From contig NZ_KI911562.1 in assembly GCF_000515315.1 (NCBI RefSeq), positions 744,001 to 808,000 on the forward strand: a stretch of 64,000 bases of DNA, given 5' to 3'. Below are positions 52,499 through 60,845 of the stretch, in pieces (within the stretch, counting starts at the first letter, position 1; every line of letters starts with the position of its first letter). Made by a program: the position numbers and the translations under genes. The notes beneath the pieces were generated by a model, which was not told the origin of the DNA, searched no databases, and saw nothing but the letters and a program-made list of their open reading frames with translations. Source of the stretch: Asinibacterium sp. OR53. Lineage in GTDB: Bacteria; Bacteroidota; Bacteroidia; Chitinophagales; Chitinophagaceae.

Positions 52499-53233
52499 AT
52501 GAAAAAAACACTACTATTACTGCTGGGCGTTTCTCTGAGCATTTTATCTATTGCACAAACGGAAACAAAGACTAAGAAAGACTGGAGTAAGATAGATATC
52601 AGCAGCAGGTCGGCCGACCATTTCATGATCCAATATGGTATCGACAGCTGGCAAGGGGCTCCCGACAGCGTGAGGACCAGCGGTTTCAGCAGGCATTTCA
52701 ACTTTTATTTCATGTTGGATAAGCCCTTCAAAACCAATCCTCATTTCAGCGTGGGACTCGGGGCGGGCATCGGTACCAGCAATATGTTCTTCCATAACAC
52801 CAAGGTGGACATCAAATCAATGGCTTCCAAGCTGCCCTTCATCAACCAGGACAGTACAGATCATTTCAAAAAGAACAAGCTTACTACCATATTCCTGGAA
52901 GCGCCTGTTGAATTGCGCTACTATGCCAATCCCGCCAATCCCAACAAATCTTGGAAAGCGGCCCTGGGCGTGAAAGTGGGTACTTTGCTGAAGGCTTACA
53001 CCAAGGGTAAGAACCTGGTGAACAAGAACGGCGCTTCTATTTATGGACCTTCTTATATTGTAAAAGAGTACGACAAACGTTTCATCGACGGCACCATGCT
53101 GGCGGTAACCGGCCGTATTGGTTATGGTATCATTTCGCTGGATGCGGGATACCAGATCACCAGCGTATTGAAAGACGGAGTGGGGCCGAATATGCACAAA
53201 TTCTCTATCGGGCTTACCATCAGCGGGCTTTAA
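52499..53233 (+). CDS. Outer-membrane beta-barrel protein of unknown function
   Basis: Exported protein of 244 residues with a signal peptide (MKKTLLLLLGVSLSILSIAQ). The rest shows alternating aromatic and small residues typical of small porin-like barrels (FNFYFMLDKPFKT...FSVGLGAGIGTSNMFFHNTKV; VELRYYANPANPNKSWKAALGVKVGTLL; TGRIGYGIISLDAGYQITSVL; MHKFSIGLTISGL). No specific function. Monocistronic between two terminators. Confidence 0.8.
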   Translation: MKKTLLLLLGVSLSILSIAQTETKTKKDWSKIDISSRSADHFMIQYGIDSWQGAPDSVRTSGFSRHFNFYFMLDKPFKTNPHFSVGLGAGIGTSNMFFHNTKVDIKSMASKLPFINQDSTDHFKKNKLTTIFLEAPVELRYYANPANPNKSWKAALGVKVGTLLKAYTKGKNLVNKNGASIYGPSYIVKEYDKRFIDGTMLAVTGRIGYGIISLDAGYQITSVLKDGVGPNMHKFSIGLTISGL

Positions 53234-53260
53234 ATTGTTCGTGTGAATATATCATTGAGA

Positions 53261-53290
53261 GGGCGATGCTGAATGGCATTGCCCTTTTTT
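53261..53290 (+). terminator. Terminator after the beta-barrel gene
   Basis: GGGCGATGC (53261-53269) and GCATTGCCC (53276-53284) pair with one wobble, followed by TTTTTT. Confidence 0.88.
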
Positions 53291-53305
53291 ATTAACGATC
53301 CACCC

Positions 53306-53313
53306 TACCTTTG
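53306..53313 (+). promoter_or_regulatory. -7 element of hflX
   Basis: TACCTTTG, exact TAnnTTTG, ending 6 bases before the ATG at 53320; a run of T lies at the -33 position but no TTG. Confidence 0.5.
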
Positions 53314-53319
53314 CACCCT

Positions 53320-54507
53320 ATGATCGAAAAAAAGCAGGTTATACAGCGTGAAGAAAAGGCTGTGCTGGTGGGATTGATACAGAAAGATCAGACCAATGAA
53401 CAGGTTGCCGAATACCTCGATGAACTGGCGTTCCTCTCTGAGACCGCCGGGGCTATTGCTATTAAGCGGTTTACACAAAAGATGGCGCATCCCGACAGCC
53501 GCACTTTTGTAGGAAAGGGCAAGCTGGAAGAGATACGCGAATATGCAACGGACAGGGAGATAGACCTCGTTATTTTCGACGACGAGCTCACCGGCTCACA
53601 AATCACCAATATTGAAAAAGAGCTCGGCATCAAAGTGATCGACCGCAGCGACCTCATCCTCGATATTTTCGCACGGCGCGCCCGTACAGCGCAGGCCAAA
53701 GTGCAGGTAGAGCTGGCGCAATACCAATACCTGCTGCCCCGCCTCAAGGGTATGTGGAAGCACCTTGAAAGACAGGGAGGTGGTATCGGTACACGCGGAC
53801 CAGGTGAAACGGAGATCGAAACCGACCGTCGTATTGTGAAGGATAAGATATCGCTCTTACGTAAGCGTTTGGCGGAAATAGACAAGCAGTCCTTCACCCA
53901 ACGCAAAGACCGCGGCGAGCTGATACGTGTTTCACTGGTGGGTTATACCAATGTGGGCAAAAGCACGCTGATGAATTTACTGAGCAAGAGCGAAGTGTTT
54001 GCGGAAAACAAATTGTTCGCTACGCTCGATACCACTACCCGCAAAGTGGTATTTGAAAACACACCTTTTTTATTGAGTGATACCGTAGGATTTATTCGCA
54101 AACTGCCGCACCACCTGGTAGAAAGTTTCAAGAGTACACTGGATGAAGTGAGAGAGGCAGATATTTTATTGCACGTAGTAGATATTTCCCATCCGCAATA
54201 TGAAGAGCAGATAGGTGTGGTGAACAAGACCTTGCAAGACCTGAAAGCTTTTGAAAAGCCCATACTCACCATTTTCAATAAAATGGACCTGTACGAAGAG
54301 CGCACGTTCGACGAATGGCTGGAAGACAGTGTGAAAACAGAGATTTTGCAGGACCTGAAAGACCGGTGGGATGAAATTACCCATAACAATTGCGTATTCG
54401 TTTCGGCCCTGGAGCGAAGAAATGTAGATGCCCTGCGCGAACTGATATTGAATAAAGTGCGCGATATGTACCAGGTGCGTTATCCTTACCGCACCGTTCA
54501 TTTTTAG
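53320..54507 (+). CDS. hflX: Ribosome-associated GTPase HflX
   Basis: GTPase that rescues stalled or heat-damaged ribosomes. With the ATG at 53320 it has 395 residues. The N-terminal HflX domain (EYLDELAFLSETAGAIAIKRFTQK...TFVGKGKLEEI) and glycine-rich linker (LERQGGGIGTRGPGETEIETDRR) precede the G domain: G1 GYTNVGKST, G3 DTVGF, G4 NKMD. A frame from 53311 would start within the promoter element. The Rieske gene follows after 5 bases. Confidence 0.96.
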   Translation: MIEKKQVIQREEKAVLVGLIQKDQTNEQVAEYLDELAFLSETAGAIAIKRFTQKMAHPDSRTFVGKGKLEEIREYATDREIDLVIFDDELTGSQITNIEKELGIKVIDRSDLILDIFARRARTAQAKVQVELAQYQYLLPRLKGMWKHLERQGGGIGTRGPGETEIETDRRIVKDKISLLRKRLAEIDKQSFTQRKDRGELIRVSLVGYTNVGKSTLMNLLSKSEVFAENKLFATLDTTTRKVVFENTPFLLSDTVGFIRKLPHHLVESFKSTLDEVREADILLHVVDISHPQYEEQIGVVNKTLQDLKAFEKPILTIFNKMDLYEERTFDEWLEDSVKTEILQDLKDRWDEITHNNCVFVSALERRNVDALRELILNKVRDMYQVRYPYRTVHF

Positions 54508-54512
54508 TTTCC

Positions 54513-54863
54513 ATGACAGAAAAAAAGATCCACTGGTTCAAGATTGCCGATGATGCTGCCTTACTTCCATGGCAAGACAATAATATGTGCCAGGTAGAAG
54601 CAGATGGTAAAAAAATAACCATGGCGCGTTTTGGAAGCCAGTTCTATGCTTTTGCGCAAAAATGCCCGCATGCCAGCGGCATCATGTCCGATGGATATAT
54701 TGATGCACAGGGCCATGTAGTATGCCCGGTACACCGTTATCGCTTTAATATGCAAAATGGTCGTAATACGAGTGGCGAGGGTTATTACCTCAAAACCTAT
54801 TTAGCCGAACAGCGCCCGGATGGCATATATATTGGGATAGAACAGAAGGGTTGGTGGTTATGA
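54513..54863 (+). CDS. Rieske [2Fe-2S] ferredoxin-like protein
   Basis: Small electron-transfer or assimilatory-type Rieske protein of 116 residues. Cluster ligands Cys51/His53 (CPHASG) and Cys71/His74 (CPVHRYRF) have the expected spacing. There is no signal or membrane anchor, so it is cytoplasmic. It is co-transcribed with hflX; its oxidoreductase partner is not seen. Confidence 0.9.
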   Translation: MTEKKIHWFKIADDAALLPWQDNNMCQVEADGKKITMARFGSQFYAFAQKCPHASGIMSDGYIDAQGHVVCPVHRYRFNMQNGRNTSGEGYYLKTYLAEQRPDGIYIGIEQKGWWL

Positions 54864-54905
54864 GATATTTTTTCTGAACTGGTTTTTCCGGAATACATTT
54901 TTCCC

Positions 54906-54913
54906 TATTTTTG
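54906..54913 (+). promoter_or_regulatory. -7 element of the tRNA-Asn gene
   Basis: TATTTTTG, exact TAnnTTTG, 22 bases before the tRNA 5' end. Confidence 0.5.
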
Positions 54914-54935
54914 CAACCCCGAATAGGGCAGGTAT

Positions 54936-55009
54936 TCCCAAATAGCTCAGTTGGTTAGAGCATCTGACTGTTAATCAGAGGGTCGCTGGTTCAAGTCCAG
55001 CTTTGGGAG
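54936..55009 (+). tRNA. tRNA-Asn (anticodon GTT)
   Basis: Cloverleaf is complete: acceptor TCCCAAA (54936-54942) with TTTGGGA (55002-55008), D-stem GCTC/GAGC, anticodon stem TCTGA/TCAGA with loop CTGTTAA and anticodon GTT at 54970-54972, and T-arm GCTGG-TTCAAGT-CCAGC. The discriminator is G55009 and the 3' CCA is not encoded in register. A terminator hairpin follows. Confidence 0.97.
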
Positions 55010-55020
55010 CCCAATACTAG

Positions 55021-55054
55021 AAAAGGTTTTAGCGAAAATGCTAAGACCTTTTTT
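55021..55054 (+). terminator. Terminator after tRNA-Asn
   Basis: AAAAGGTTTTAGC (55021-55033) pairs with GCTAAGACCTTTT (55040-55052) with one wobble, followed by more T. Confidence 0.88.
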
Positions 55055-55332
55055 CATTAAAAGACATTGGAAACAAAATGCAAATATTATTCCATGCTAA
55101 ACGTTTTTTTCAGTTTCAGGGCCATCTGATTGATTTAGAGTTGACCCGGTATTGATACCTTTTAAATATACATTAAAATACAAATAAACCGCGATAAACC
55201 ACATTAAAAGTGGGTTGGTGTGGGAATACTGTGGGTTTGATGTGGGTTTGCCCAGAACCAAGTGCGTTCCAATTACCTGTCATGAAAGAAAATAACATAT
55301 CAATACTCGTATAAATGATAGCTCTATTTTCT
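55055..55332. other. Gene-free stretch beside tRNA-Asn with short direct repeats
   Basis: No reading frame of note. Short direct repeats occur: ACATTAAAA twice (55170s and 55203 region), ATAAACC twice, and TGTGGG three times with TGTGGGTTTG doubled at about 55228-55250. Such G-rich repeats next to a tRNA 3' end recall arm sites of integrases, but no integrase gene or second copy of the tRNA end is visible, so this may be only a scar or chance. Confidence 0.35.
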
Positions 55333-56268
55333 CTAAAAGCTTCCCTTGTCTATCTTGGCCGCGATATTGTTTACAGCTTGTTCCATAGCATCATATTCGA
55401 TCTTTTCGGCTTCTCCGTTATTCCATTCAAAATGCCCGAATGAAGATTTGAAAGAAACCAAAGCCTCTTTGCTGTACCCGCGAATTGCATCTTTGTTTTT
55501 AAACAAGACGATAGGCTTCTCCTCGGCATCATATATCCGGAAATCCAGCTTAACTATTGCATGAGGTGGTTCTTTGTGAAACATATTGCTAAACCCACCT
55601 AGCGTTTTCCCATCCGCTGTTTCAGATGAAAAATAAACTGAAACATGAATGATCATAAAAGCATCTGCATTCATATCTTTTGCCATCCTGGCATATACTT
55701 TCAATGCTTCATCGCTGTAATAGTCTGCAATAACAGCGCCTGGTTTTTCTTGTCCGTTCTTATCAATTGCAGGCGCTAAAGCTACGCTGGTGTTACTGCT
55801 TGAGATAGCATTAGAATTACCCGTGACAAGCCCGCTCCCTCTACCTCCCATCTTCATATTGACCATCTGCTGTAATTTCTGTAATTGCTCCATCTGGTTA
55901 TTCAACTGGTTGATCTGTTCTTGCGTAGGCGCCGGCTTACCCTGTATCTCAGACAAGGCTGTTACCATTTTTGTCATGCTGGAGTACACCGGTTGTGACT
56001 CACTGAAGGGAATCAATTTAATATTAGCAGCATTCATCTTTTCAACTACTTTCTTTTCCAGGAAATCGTAAAAAGGCTGTTGATCGAATCCATATTTCTT
56101 AACATCAATTTTCGTTGAATTGAAAATGGTAATATCAGGAACTCCCCAACAATAGGCAAATGCCAATGATTTGATACCGGAGAGCTTCTCTTTGTCTAAC
56201 TGTTGCCCCCAGGTCTTGCCAGTGACAACAAGCAGTAAGATGACAGCAGAAAATATTTTTATCTTCAT
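55333..56268 (-). CDS. Exported protein of unknown function (signalling-module member)
   Basis: Not recognised. The ATG at 56268 gives 311 residues with a signal peptide (MKIKIFSAVILLLVVTGKTWGQ). The chain has a Gln/Asn-rich, probably coiled segment at ~115-140 (EQINQLNNQMEQLQKLQQMV), a Gly/Ser/Asn linker, and mixed alpha/beta regions with DAFMIIHVSVYFSSET and VKLDFRIYDAEEKPIVLFKNK. The last residues are helical (AMEQAVNNIAAKI). A palindrome of the module's response regulator lies at 56319-56336, so it is probably controlled by it. Last unit of the module. Confidence 0.75.
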   Translation of the reverse strand: MKIKIFSAVILLLVVTGKTWGQQLDKEKLSGIKSLAFAYCWGVPDITIFNSTKIDVKKYGFDQQPFYDFLEKKVVEKMNAANIKLIPFSESQPVYSSMTKMVTALSEIQGKPAPTQEQINQLNNQMEQLQKLQQMVNMKMGGRGSGLVTGNSNAISSSNTSVALAPAIDKNGQEKPGAVIADYYSDEALKVYARMAKDMNADAFMIIHVSVYFSSETADGKTLGGFSNMFHKEPPHAIVKLDFRIYDAEEKPIVLFKNKDAIRGYSKEALVSFKSSFGHFEWNNGEAEKIEYDAMEQAVNNIAAKIDKGSF

Positions 56269-56287
56269 AATTGAAAAGTTTTGATGA

Positions 56288-56336
56288 TAAAAGTAGGAGG
56301 CAACCATATCGCCTTACAATACCAACTGGTTTGTAT
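56288..56336 (-). promoter_or_regulatory. Response-regulator site A with -7-like element
   Basis: ATACCAAC-TG-GTTTGTAT at 56319-56336, then 23 bases to minus-strand TACTTTTA (56295-56288), one base off TAnnTTTG, 19 bases before the start of the exported protein gene. Confidence 0.65.
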
Positions 56337-56337
56337 T

Positions 56338-56904
56338 TTATAGCTTTTGCAGGCGTTCACAAATCATATAGCTGCCTATATCAGTAATTATTTTCAGTAC
56401 CAGAAATACCAGCCCGAAATCGGAAGGCAGGTAGGTAATACAAAAAATTATGACACCTATTGGAACGACCCGCAGGTATGGAAGAAAAAACAATTTTCCT
56501 ATGTCTATTCCTTTATTAAATGAATGAATGATCAGCCTTGAATTATCGGCTATCATTGAAGCTACCAGTAGCCAAAAAGCTACCTGGAACATTTTCCAAT
56601 CACCTCCCTGCCTGCTTATTGCGTCATTCGCCAGGAAAACATAGAGCATAAAATTGAAAAAACTAAAATGAAAAAGAAAAAACAAAGCCTGTTTTATCCT
56701 GAATAGAAGCGAATGATTACTGTTTGGGGAGGGTTTGCAAAAGACAATAGATAATGCATTGAATAACCCCAGCAGCATACTCTGTACCAGGTAAAGGAAA
56801 ATAACGGCATCAATAGTACCCTGGCGCTCTATATACCGAATAAAGATGTATAAATTACCAGCCAGGAGTAGCCAAAATGACGGATTTTCGAATATTTTTT
56901 TCAT
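56338..56904 (-). CDS. Small polytopic membrane protein (DUF6498-like)
   Basis: Inner-membrane protein of 188 residues with about six hydrophobic stretches (FWLLLAGNLYIFIRYIE, AVIFLYLVQSMLLGLFNALSIVF, ALFFLFHFSFFNFMLYVFLA, FQVAFWLLVASMIA, LRVVPIGVIIFCITYL, FGLVFLVLKIITDIGSYMI). The layout recalls DUF6498 proteins, but this is from memory. It overlaps the PDZ gene by 4 bases, so the two are made together. Confidence 0.7.
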   Translation of the reverse strand: MKKIFENPSFWLLLAGNLYIFIRYIERQGTIDAVIFLYLVQSMLLGLFNALSIVFCKPSPNSNHSLLFRIKQALFFLFHFSFFNFMLYVFLANDAISRQGGDWKMFQVAFWLLVASMIADNSRLIIHSFNKGIDIGKLFFLPYLRVVPIGVIIFCITYLPSDFGLVFLVLKIITDIGSYMICERLQKL

Positions 56905-58175
56905 TCTATTTCAATTCTAACGGTATAATTGTTGTCTTTGGAAACCTGTAAAGAAAGTGTAATAAAATGCTCTTTATACGGCGTTATGTGCCCAAGATCT
57001 GGAGCGAATACTATGCTTCTTTTGTCAAATATGTGGTCAAACTCGCCCACCTTCTCATAATAAACAAATTGGCTACTTAATGAATTCTGAATGTCTCTGT
57101 AAAGTTCATTGAATATAGAATCGGCTTTCTGCTGGCTTAGCCACCTGTATTCCGCTGTGAAATAATATTTCGGCACTTTATGACTAAATTGTAGATCATC
57201 CATTGTAAACACCATACATTTTGCTTCTTTAAAACAATATTTCGAATAATACGAAGTAGCGCCATCGTACAAAGGGGCCCCAGCCAGGTTCTCATGTACT
57301 TTATTGGTATAAAAACTATTAAACAGGTATTGAATCTTATTCCTGAATTCCGTTGAAGTTTGTGTTGTATCGGGGTTCACAAATACACAGGAAGGTTTAA
57401 TTCCTCCTTCAACAACTAATGCGACTTCATAATGACTTCTATCTTCGGTTCTATAAGCAGATAAATACGTTCGGCATGCCCGGTAACCTTTGAATGTTTT
57501 TTTGCTGAAACTAATTTGATGAAAAAAAGAAGTATCAGCAGCCTGATATTCTTGTGAGTAAGCCTGGAGACCAAAATAAAAATTGAGTTGTTGTTCATAC
57601 CTGGCGAATACGCTCATCGCTTCTTGTGGAGAATCGCCTGAATAGCAATAGGAAACCACATCATGTTGCTTTAACAGCATATGTTTTCGTAATGTGGTTT
57701 GATGCGTTGGCGTCAATTGAATTTTCGACTCATAAATAAATGCTTTTTCAGTGGCAGCGCCCTTGAAATCTCCGAAGCTGCTATCGGCCTGTAACAGCAA
57801 CCTGTTAAGACCAGAAAATAGCAAGGTATCTATATCCACAAACGCTTTGGTAAGTACATGAGCATACTCCTGGCTATTTCTGGAAGTTTTGATTTCGATG
57901 GTTTCCGGCTTCATCATTTCTTTCACTTCATCCAGGGATTTGTTGCTAATGGCAATACCGCTGATGGCGGTTATTTTATCACCCGCCATTATTCCTGCCT
58001 GGTATGCCGGAGATCCCGGATAGATACTGTTCACCACATAATAAGCAGAAAAAGGGTCGTCTTGTGGGCTTTCCTGGCCGTTCTTATAATGATAAGAAAA
58101 GCCAAAGCCATGCATTTGCGCCATCATTGCTAAGTGAAATAACAGGAAAGAAAAAGTGAATATTGTTTTTTTCAT
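56901..58175 (-). CDS. Exported PDZ-domain protein
   Basis: Exported or membrane-associated protein of 424 residues with a signal peptide (MKKTIFTFSFLLFHLAMMAQ). Residues ~25-105 form a PDZ domain (YYVVNSIYPGSPAYQAGIMAGDKITAISGIAISNKSLDEVKEMM), with GSPAYQAGI as its ligand-groove region. The remaining ~310 residues are not recognised; no protease triad is visible. It shares an operon with the small membrane protein and has regulator site B upstream, so it is part of the response the two-component system controls. A sensor for misfolded or peptide ligands is one speculation. Confidence 0.78.
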   Translation of the reverse strand: MKKTIFTFSFLLFHLAMMAQMHGFGFSYHYKNGQESPQDDPFSAYYVVNSIYPGSPAYQAGIMAGDKITAISGIAISNKSLDEVKEMMKPETIEIKTSRNSQEYAHVLTKAFVDIDTLLFSGLNRLLLQADSSFGDFKGAATEKAFIYESKIQLTPTHQTTLRKHMLLKQHDVVSYCYSGDSPQEAMSVFARYEQQLNFYFGLQAYSQEYQAADTSFFHQISFSKKTFKGYRACRTYLSAYRTEDRSHYEVALVVEGGIKPSCVFVNPDTTQTSTEFRNKIQYLFNSFYTNKVHENLAGAPLYDGATSYYSKYCFKEAKCMVFTMDDLQFSHKVPKYYFTAEYRWLSQQKADSIFNELYRDIQNSLSSQFVYYEKVGEFDHIFDKRSIVFAPDLGHITPYKEHFITLSLQVSKDNNYTVRIEIE

Positions 58176-58232
58176 GACTTTTCAGGTAAGTAGTTTTACT
58201 GCTAAGTATCATCAGACTATTTACCATCAGTC

Positions 58233-58290
58233 TAAAGTGACAAAAAACAAAACCATTCAAAATACCAACCAGTTTGTATTTTGAATGGTT
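58233..58290 (-). promoter_or_regulatory. Response-regulator site B merged with a terminator-like hairpin
   Basis: Core ATACCAAC-CA-GTTTGTAT at 58262-58279 sits in a longer inverted repeat: arms 58251-58269 and 58272-58290 match at 18 of 19 positions. On the minus strand the hairpin is followed by TTTTGTTTTTTG, so it can end the regulator transcript. A weak -7-like TCACTTTA (58240-58233) follows the core after 21 bases, before the PDZ gene. Confidence 0.65.
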
Positions 58291-58294
58291 ATTA

Positions 58295-58924
58295 TTACAG
58301 GTTATGTTGGATAATAAACCTGGTTAATTCCACCGGTTTTTTCAGCTTTAGCTTCTGCATAATATTTTTCCGGTGTGTTTCTACCGTGTAAATACTCAAA
58401 TGAAGCTGGTCGGCAATTTGCTGGTTGGTTAAATCTTGCTTAATCAATTGTAATAGCTCCATTTCTCTCCTGGTGAGATTAAATTGTTGCAGGAAAGGGT
58501 CTATTTCCGAGAATCGGGTTGGTTCAACAACCTTCTTTGTTGGAAAGCAAAGCTGTCCCTGATTTACCTGCCGAATGGCCTGCATTAGTTCTTCTTTGTT
58601 GGCATTTTTCAACAGATACCCATGAGCTCCGAAGGTTTTCGCTTTTTCTACCAGGTGTTCTTCATTATAGGTAGATAGCATAACGAGCTTAATAGATGGA
58701 TACTGCCGTTTCAATATCCTGGCAGCTTCAATACCGTTCATTCCTGGCATATTGATATCAAGTAATACCACGTCGGGCTTATTTTTATGCAGCAGTTCAA
58801 GCAACTCTTTCCCGTCGTTTGCTATGGCCATTACTTCCATATCTCTTTCCGAGGTAAGCATCGACAACAGGCCTTCTAAAAATAAATTATGGTCATCGGC
58901 TATAATGAGTTTAGTCTTTTCCAT
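58295..58924 (-). CDS. NarL/LuxR-family response regulator
   Basis: Transcription regulator of 209 residues. The receiver (2-120) has the acidic pocket Asp10/Asp11, phospho-acceptor Asp56 in VVLLDINMPGMNG, and Lys105 region YLLKNA. The C-terminal HTH (~145-205: LTRREMELLQLIKQDLTNQQIADQLHLSIYTVETHRKNIMQKL) is the LuxR type. The ATG at 58924 overlaps the kinase gene by 14 bases; the frame's extension to 58996 is the kinase's own coding region. It probably binds the repeated palindrome upstream of all three units. Confidence 0.93.
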   Translation of the reverse strand: MEKTKLIIADDHNLFLEGLLSMLTSERDMEVMAIANDGKELLELLHKNKPDVVLLDINMPGMNGIEAARILKRQYPSIKLVMLSTYNEEHLVEKAKTFGAHGYLLKNANKEELMQAIRQVNQGQLCFPTKKVVEPTRFSEIDPFLQQFNLTRREMELLQLIKQDLTNQQIADQLHLSIYTVETHRKNIMQKLKLKKPVELTRFIIQHNL

Positions 58925-60809
58925 TATTGATCTTATAAGGTAATTGAATAATAATGGTAGTTCCGTACTCGTTGCTGTCAAATATAATTTTTCCATCCAG
59001 GTAATTGATCCTGGATTGTATATTCTTCAGACCTATCCCTTTTTTATTGGGTTCAGCGGGTATTCCTTTACCATTATCCTCCACTATCACTTCCAGGTAT
59101 GTATCACAATAGATCATCTGAACCGTAGCCTCTGTAGCACAAGAATGTTTCACTACATTGTTCGTCAGTTCCATGATGATGCGGTATATCATCAATTCAT
59201 CTTCCTTGGTGAATTTACCAGATTCACCATTCACATGGAACTGAAAAACAATTCCATGTTCGTTGTTCAGTTGCCTGTAATAACTATCCAACAAGATATC
59301 CAGCGGTGTGGCGCTGAAATCGGGAGGCATCAGGTTATGCGAAATACTGCGTATATCACCAGAGGCTTTATCCAACAGCTTTATCACCTTATTCAATCTT
59401 TCCGTATCAACCGTTGCTTTTTGAAGGTTTATTTTGATGGCAGCGATATCTCCTCCCAACTCGTCATGCAGATCTTCTGCGATACGCTTTCTTTCCATCT
59501 CCTGGGCAGAAATGATATGTCCTGCCGTGGCGATCTTTTGCCCCTCCAACTCCAAAGAAAGTTTTTCCTTTTCTTTCTTGAACAGGTTGTACCTATATAA
59601 AATACCAAAGGAGATCACCAGTGTTTCAAATACAACTCCCAATTGTATCCGGCTAAGCATATAACCCATTGTAGTGTCAAAGGTTGTAATGACCCCGAAT
59701 AGATTGAGTATAAATTCAATTGTGGCCAGGAATAATGGAGTAAGGGCAAACAGGTAAAAATAACCCGGTTTAAATCCTTGCCTCACTCTTTCTATCGCAG
59801 AGAAAACAATGAGTACAAATGAAAGGACTGCTGTTACACTGAAAAATAACGTATAGGTCTCCTTCAGGATCATCGAATGGAATAATTTATATACAGGTAT
59901 ACAGGAGATAATTAAAAAAATAATCGCGGCCTTGAAAACAATAGTACCTTTTAAAAAGCGGGAGTTCTCTTTCTTTTGGTCAAAAAATTTCTGCATTACC
60001 TGCAGCATTAAAAGCAGGTTAAGTCCGCAGCTGATAAATTTAGCAATATCATTAATGGAAGGAACCGCTGGGTAGAGAAATTGAAAATCCATTCCTTCAA
60101 ATGCAAGCATCTGCCATAAAGTTGCCAGCACGTAAAGTGCATACCATCCGTGAATGGCATCTCTGAGGGAATAAAACAGAAAAACATTAAATAAAAATAC
60201 CAGCAATAGGATGCCTGTTAAAATGCCCATGACAAAATAGGCGTTGCTTTGCAGCTGTTGCAATGTTTTTGCATCCATCAACTGGAAGCGCTGTTTGAGG
60301 TTTTCCCCTTTTTTATTTATGAATGCATAGAACCGGGCATCTTCGCCAGGTTGTAGGGACAATGGATAAACAAAGAGATAGAAATAATAAGGTCGTTGAT
60401 TGAATGCAAAATGATCACCGGTAACTCCTAGCGAGGTAATTCTATTATTAGATACCTTATACACTTTCATTTCGTTCACTGTTGCATTCTGGAAAAGCCA
60501 CATTATCTCCATTGTCGATGATGTTGGGTTTTTCAGGTGCAGACTGTGCCAATAATATTTATTGGAAAATCCGCTGTTCAGCACATCTTTCTTCAACCGT
60601 TCAAATTTCCCGGCATTATTGATCTTAATAACTGAATCTATCGGTAGTAAAGCCGTATCACAATAATATTCCAGGTATCCTTTAAGATCGTATTGATGCT
60701 TGCCTGTCAGGTACAAAGTATCAGAAAAGGGGCGGGCAGCAACAGTATAATGAATCGCAGCTGTTAAACAAAACAGCAATATCGTAATATATAGCGCGCG
60801 TTGATTCAT
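58911..60809 (-). CDS. 7TMR-DISM sensor histidine kinase
   Basis: Membrane sensor kinase of 632 residues. A signal peptide and ~170-residue periplasmic sensory domain of the DISMED2 type (TLYLTGKHQYDLKGYLEYYCDTALL...YYFYLFVYPLSLQPGEDARFYAF) are followed by seven hydrophobic helices (~190-415), a HisKA_3 phospho-acceptor at His448 (RIAEDLHDELGG) and a HATPase with N-box NNVVKH, DNGKGIP and GIGLKNI. DISMED2 domains are thought to bind carbohydrates. Regulator site C lies upstream, indicating autoregulation. Confidence 0.93.
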   Translation of the reverse strand: MNQRALYITILLFCLTAAIHYTVAARPFSDTLYLTGKHQYDLKGYLEYYCDTALLPIDSVIKINNAGKFERLKKDVLNSGFSNKYYWHSLHLKNPTSSTMEIMWLFQNATVNEMKVYKVSNNRITSLGVTGDHFAFNQRPYYFYLFVYPLSLQPGEDARFYAFINKKGENLKQRFQLMDAKTLQQLQSNAYFVMGILTGILLLVFLFNVFLFYSLRDAIHGWYALYVLATLWQMLAFEGMDFQFLYPAVPSINDIAKFISCGLNLLLMLQVMQKFFDQKKENSRFLKGTIVFKAAIIFLIISCIPVYKLFHSMILKETYTLFFSVTAVLSFVLIVFSAIERVRQGFKPGYFYLFALTPLFLATIEFILNLFGVITTFDTTMGYMLSRIQLGVVFETLVISFGILYRYNLFKKEKEKLSLELEGQKIATAGHIISAQEMERKRIAEDLHDELGGDIAAIKINLQKATVDTERLNKVIKLLDKASGDIRSISHNLMPPDFSATPLDILLDSYYRQLNNEHGIVFQFHVNGESGKFTKEDELMIYRIIMELTNNVVKHSCATEATVQMIYCDTYLEVIVEDNGKGIPAEPNKKGIGLKNIQSRINYLDGKIIFDSNEYGTTIIIQLPYKINNGKD

Positions 60810-60816
60810 GTAATGA

Positions 60817-60824
60817 CAAAAATA
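60817..60824 (-). promoter_or_regulatory. -7 element of the kinase-regulator operon
   Basis: Minus-strand TATTTTTG, exact TAnnTTTG, 7 bases before the ATG at 60809 and 22 bases downstream of site C. Confidence 0.65.
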
Positions 60825-60845
60825 CCTTTCCGTGGTCAGTTAAGA

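Noticed and set aside
55165..55255. Short repeats considered as a CRISPR array
   Set aside because: Repeat units are under 12 bases, unevenly spaced, and no cas genes are present.
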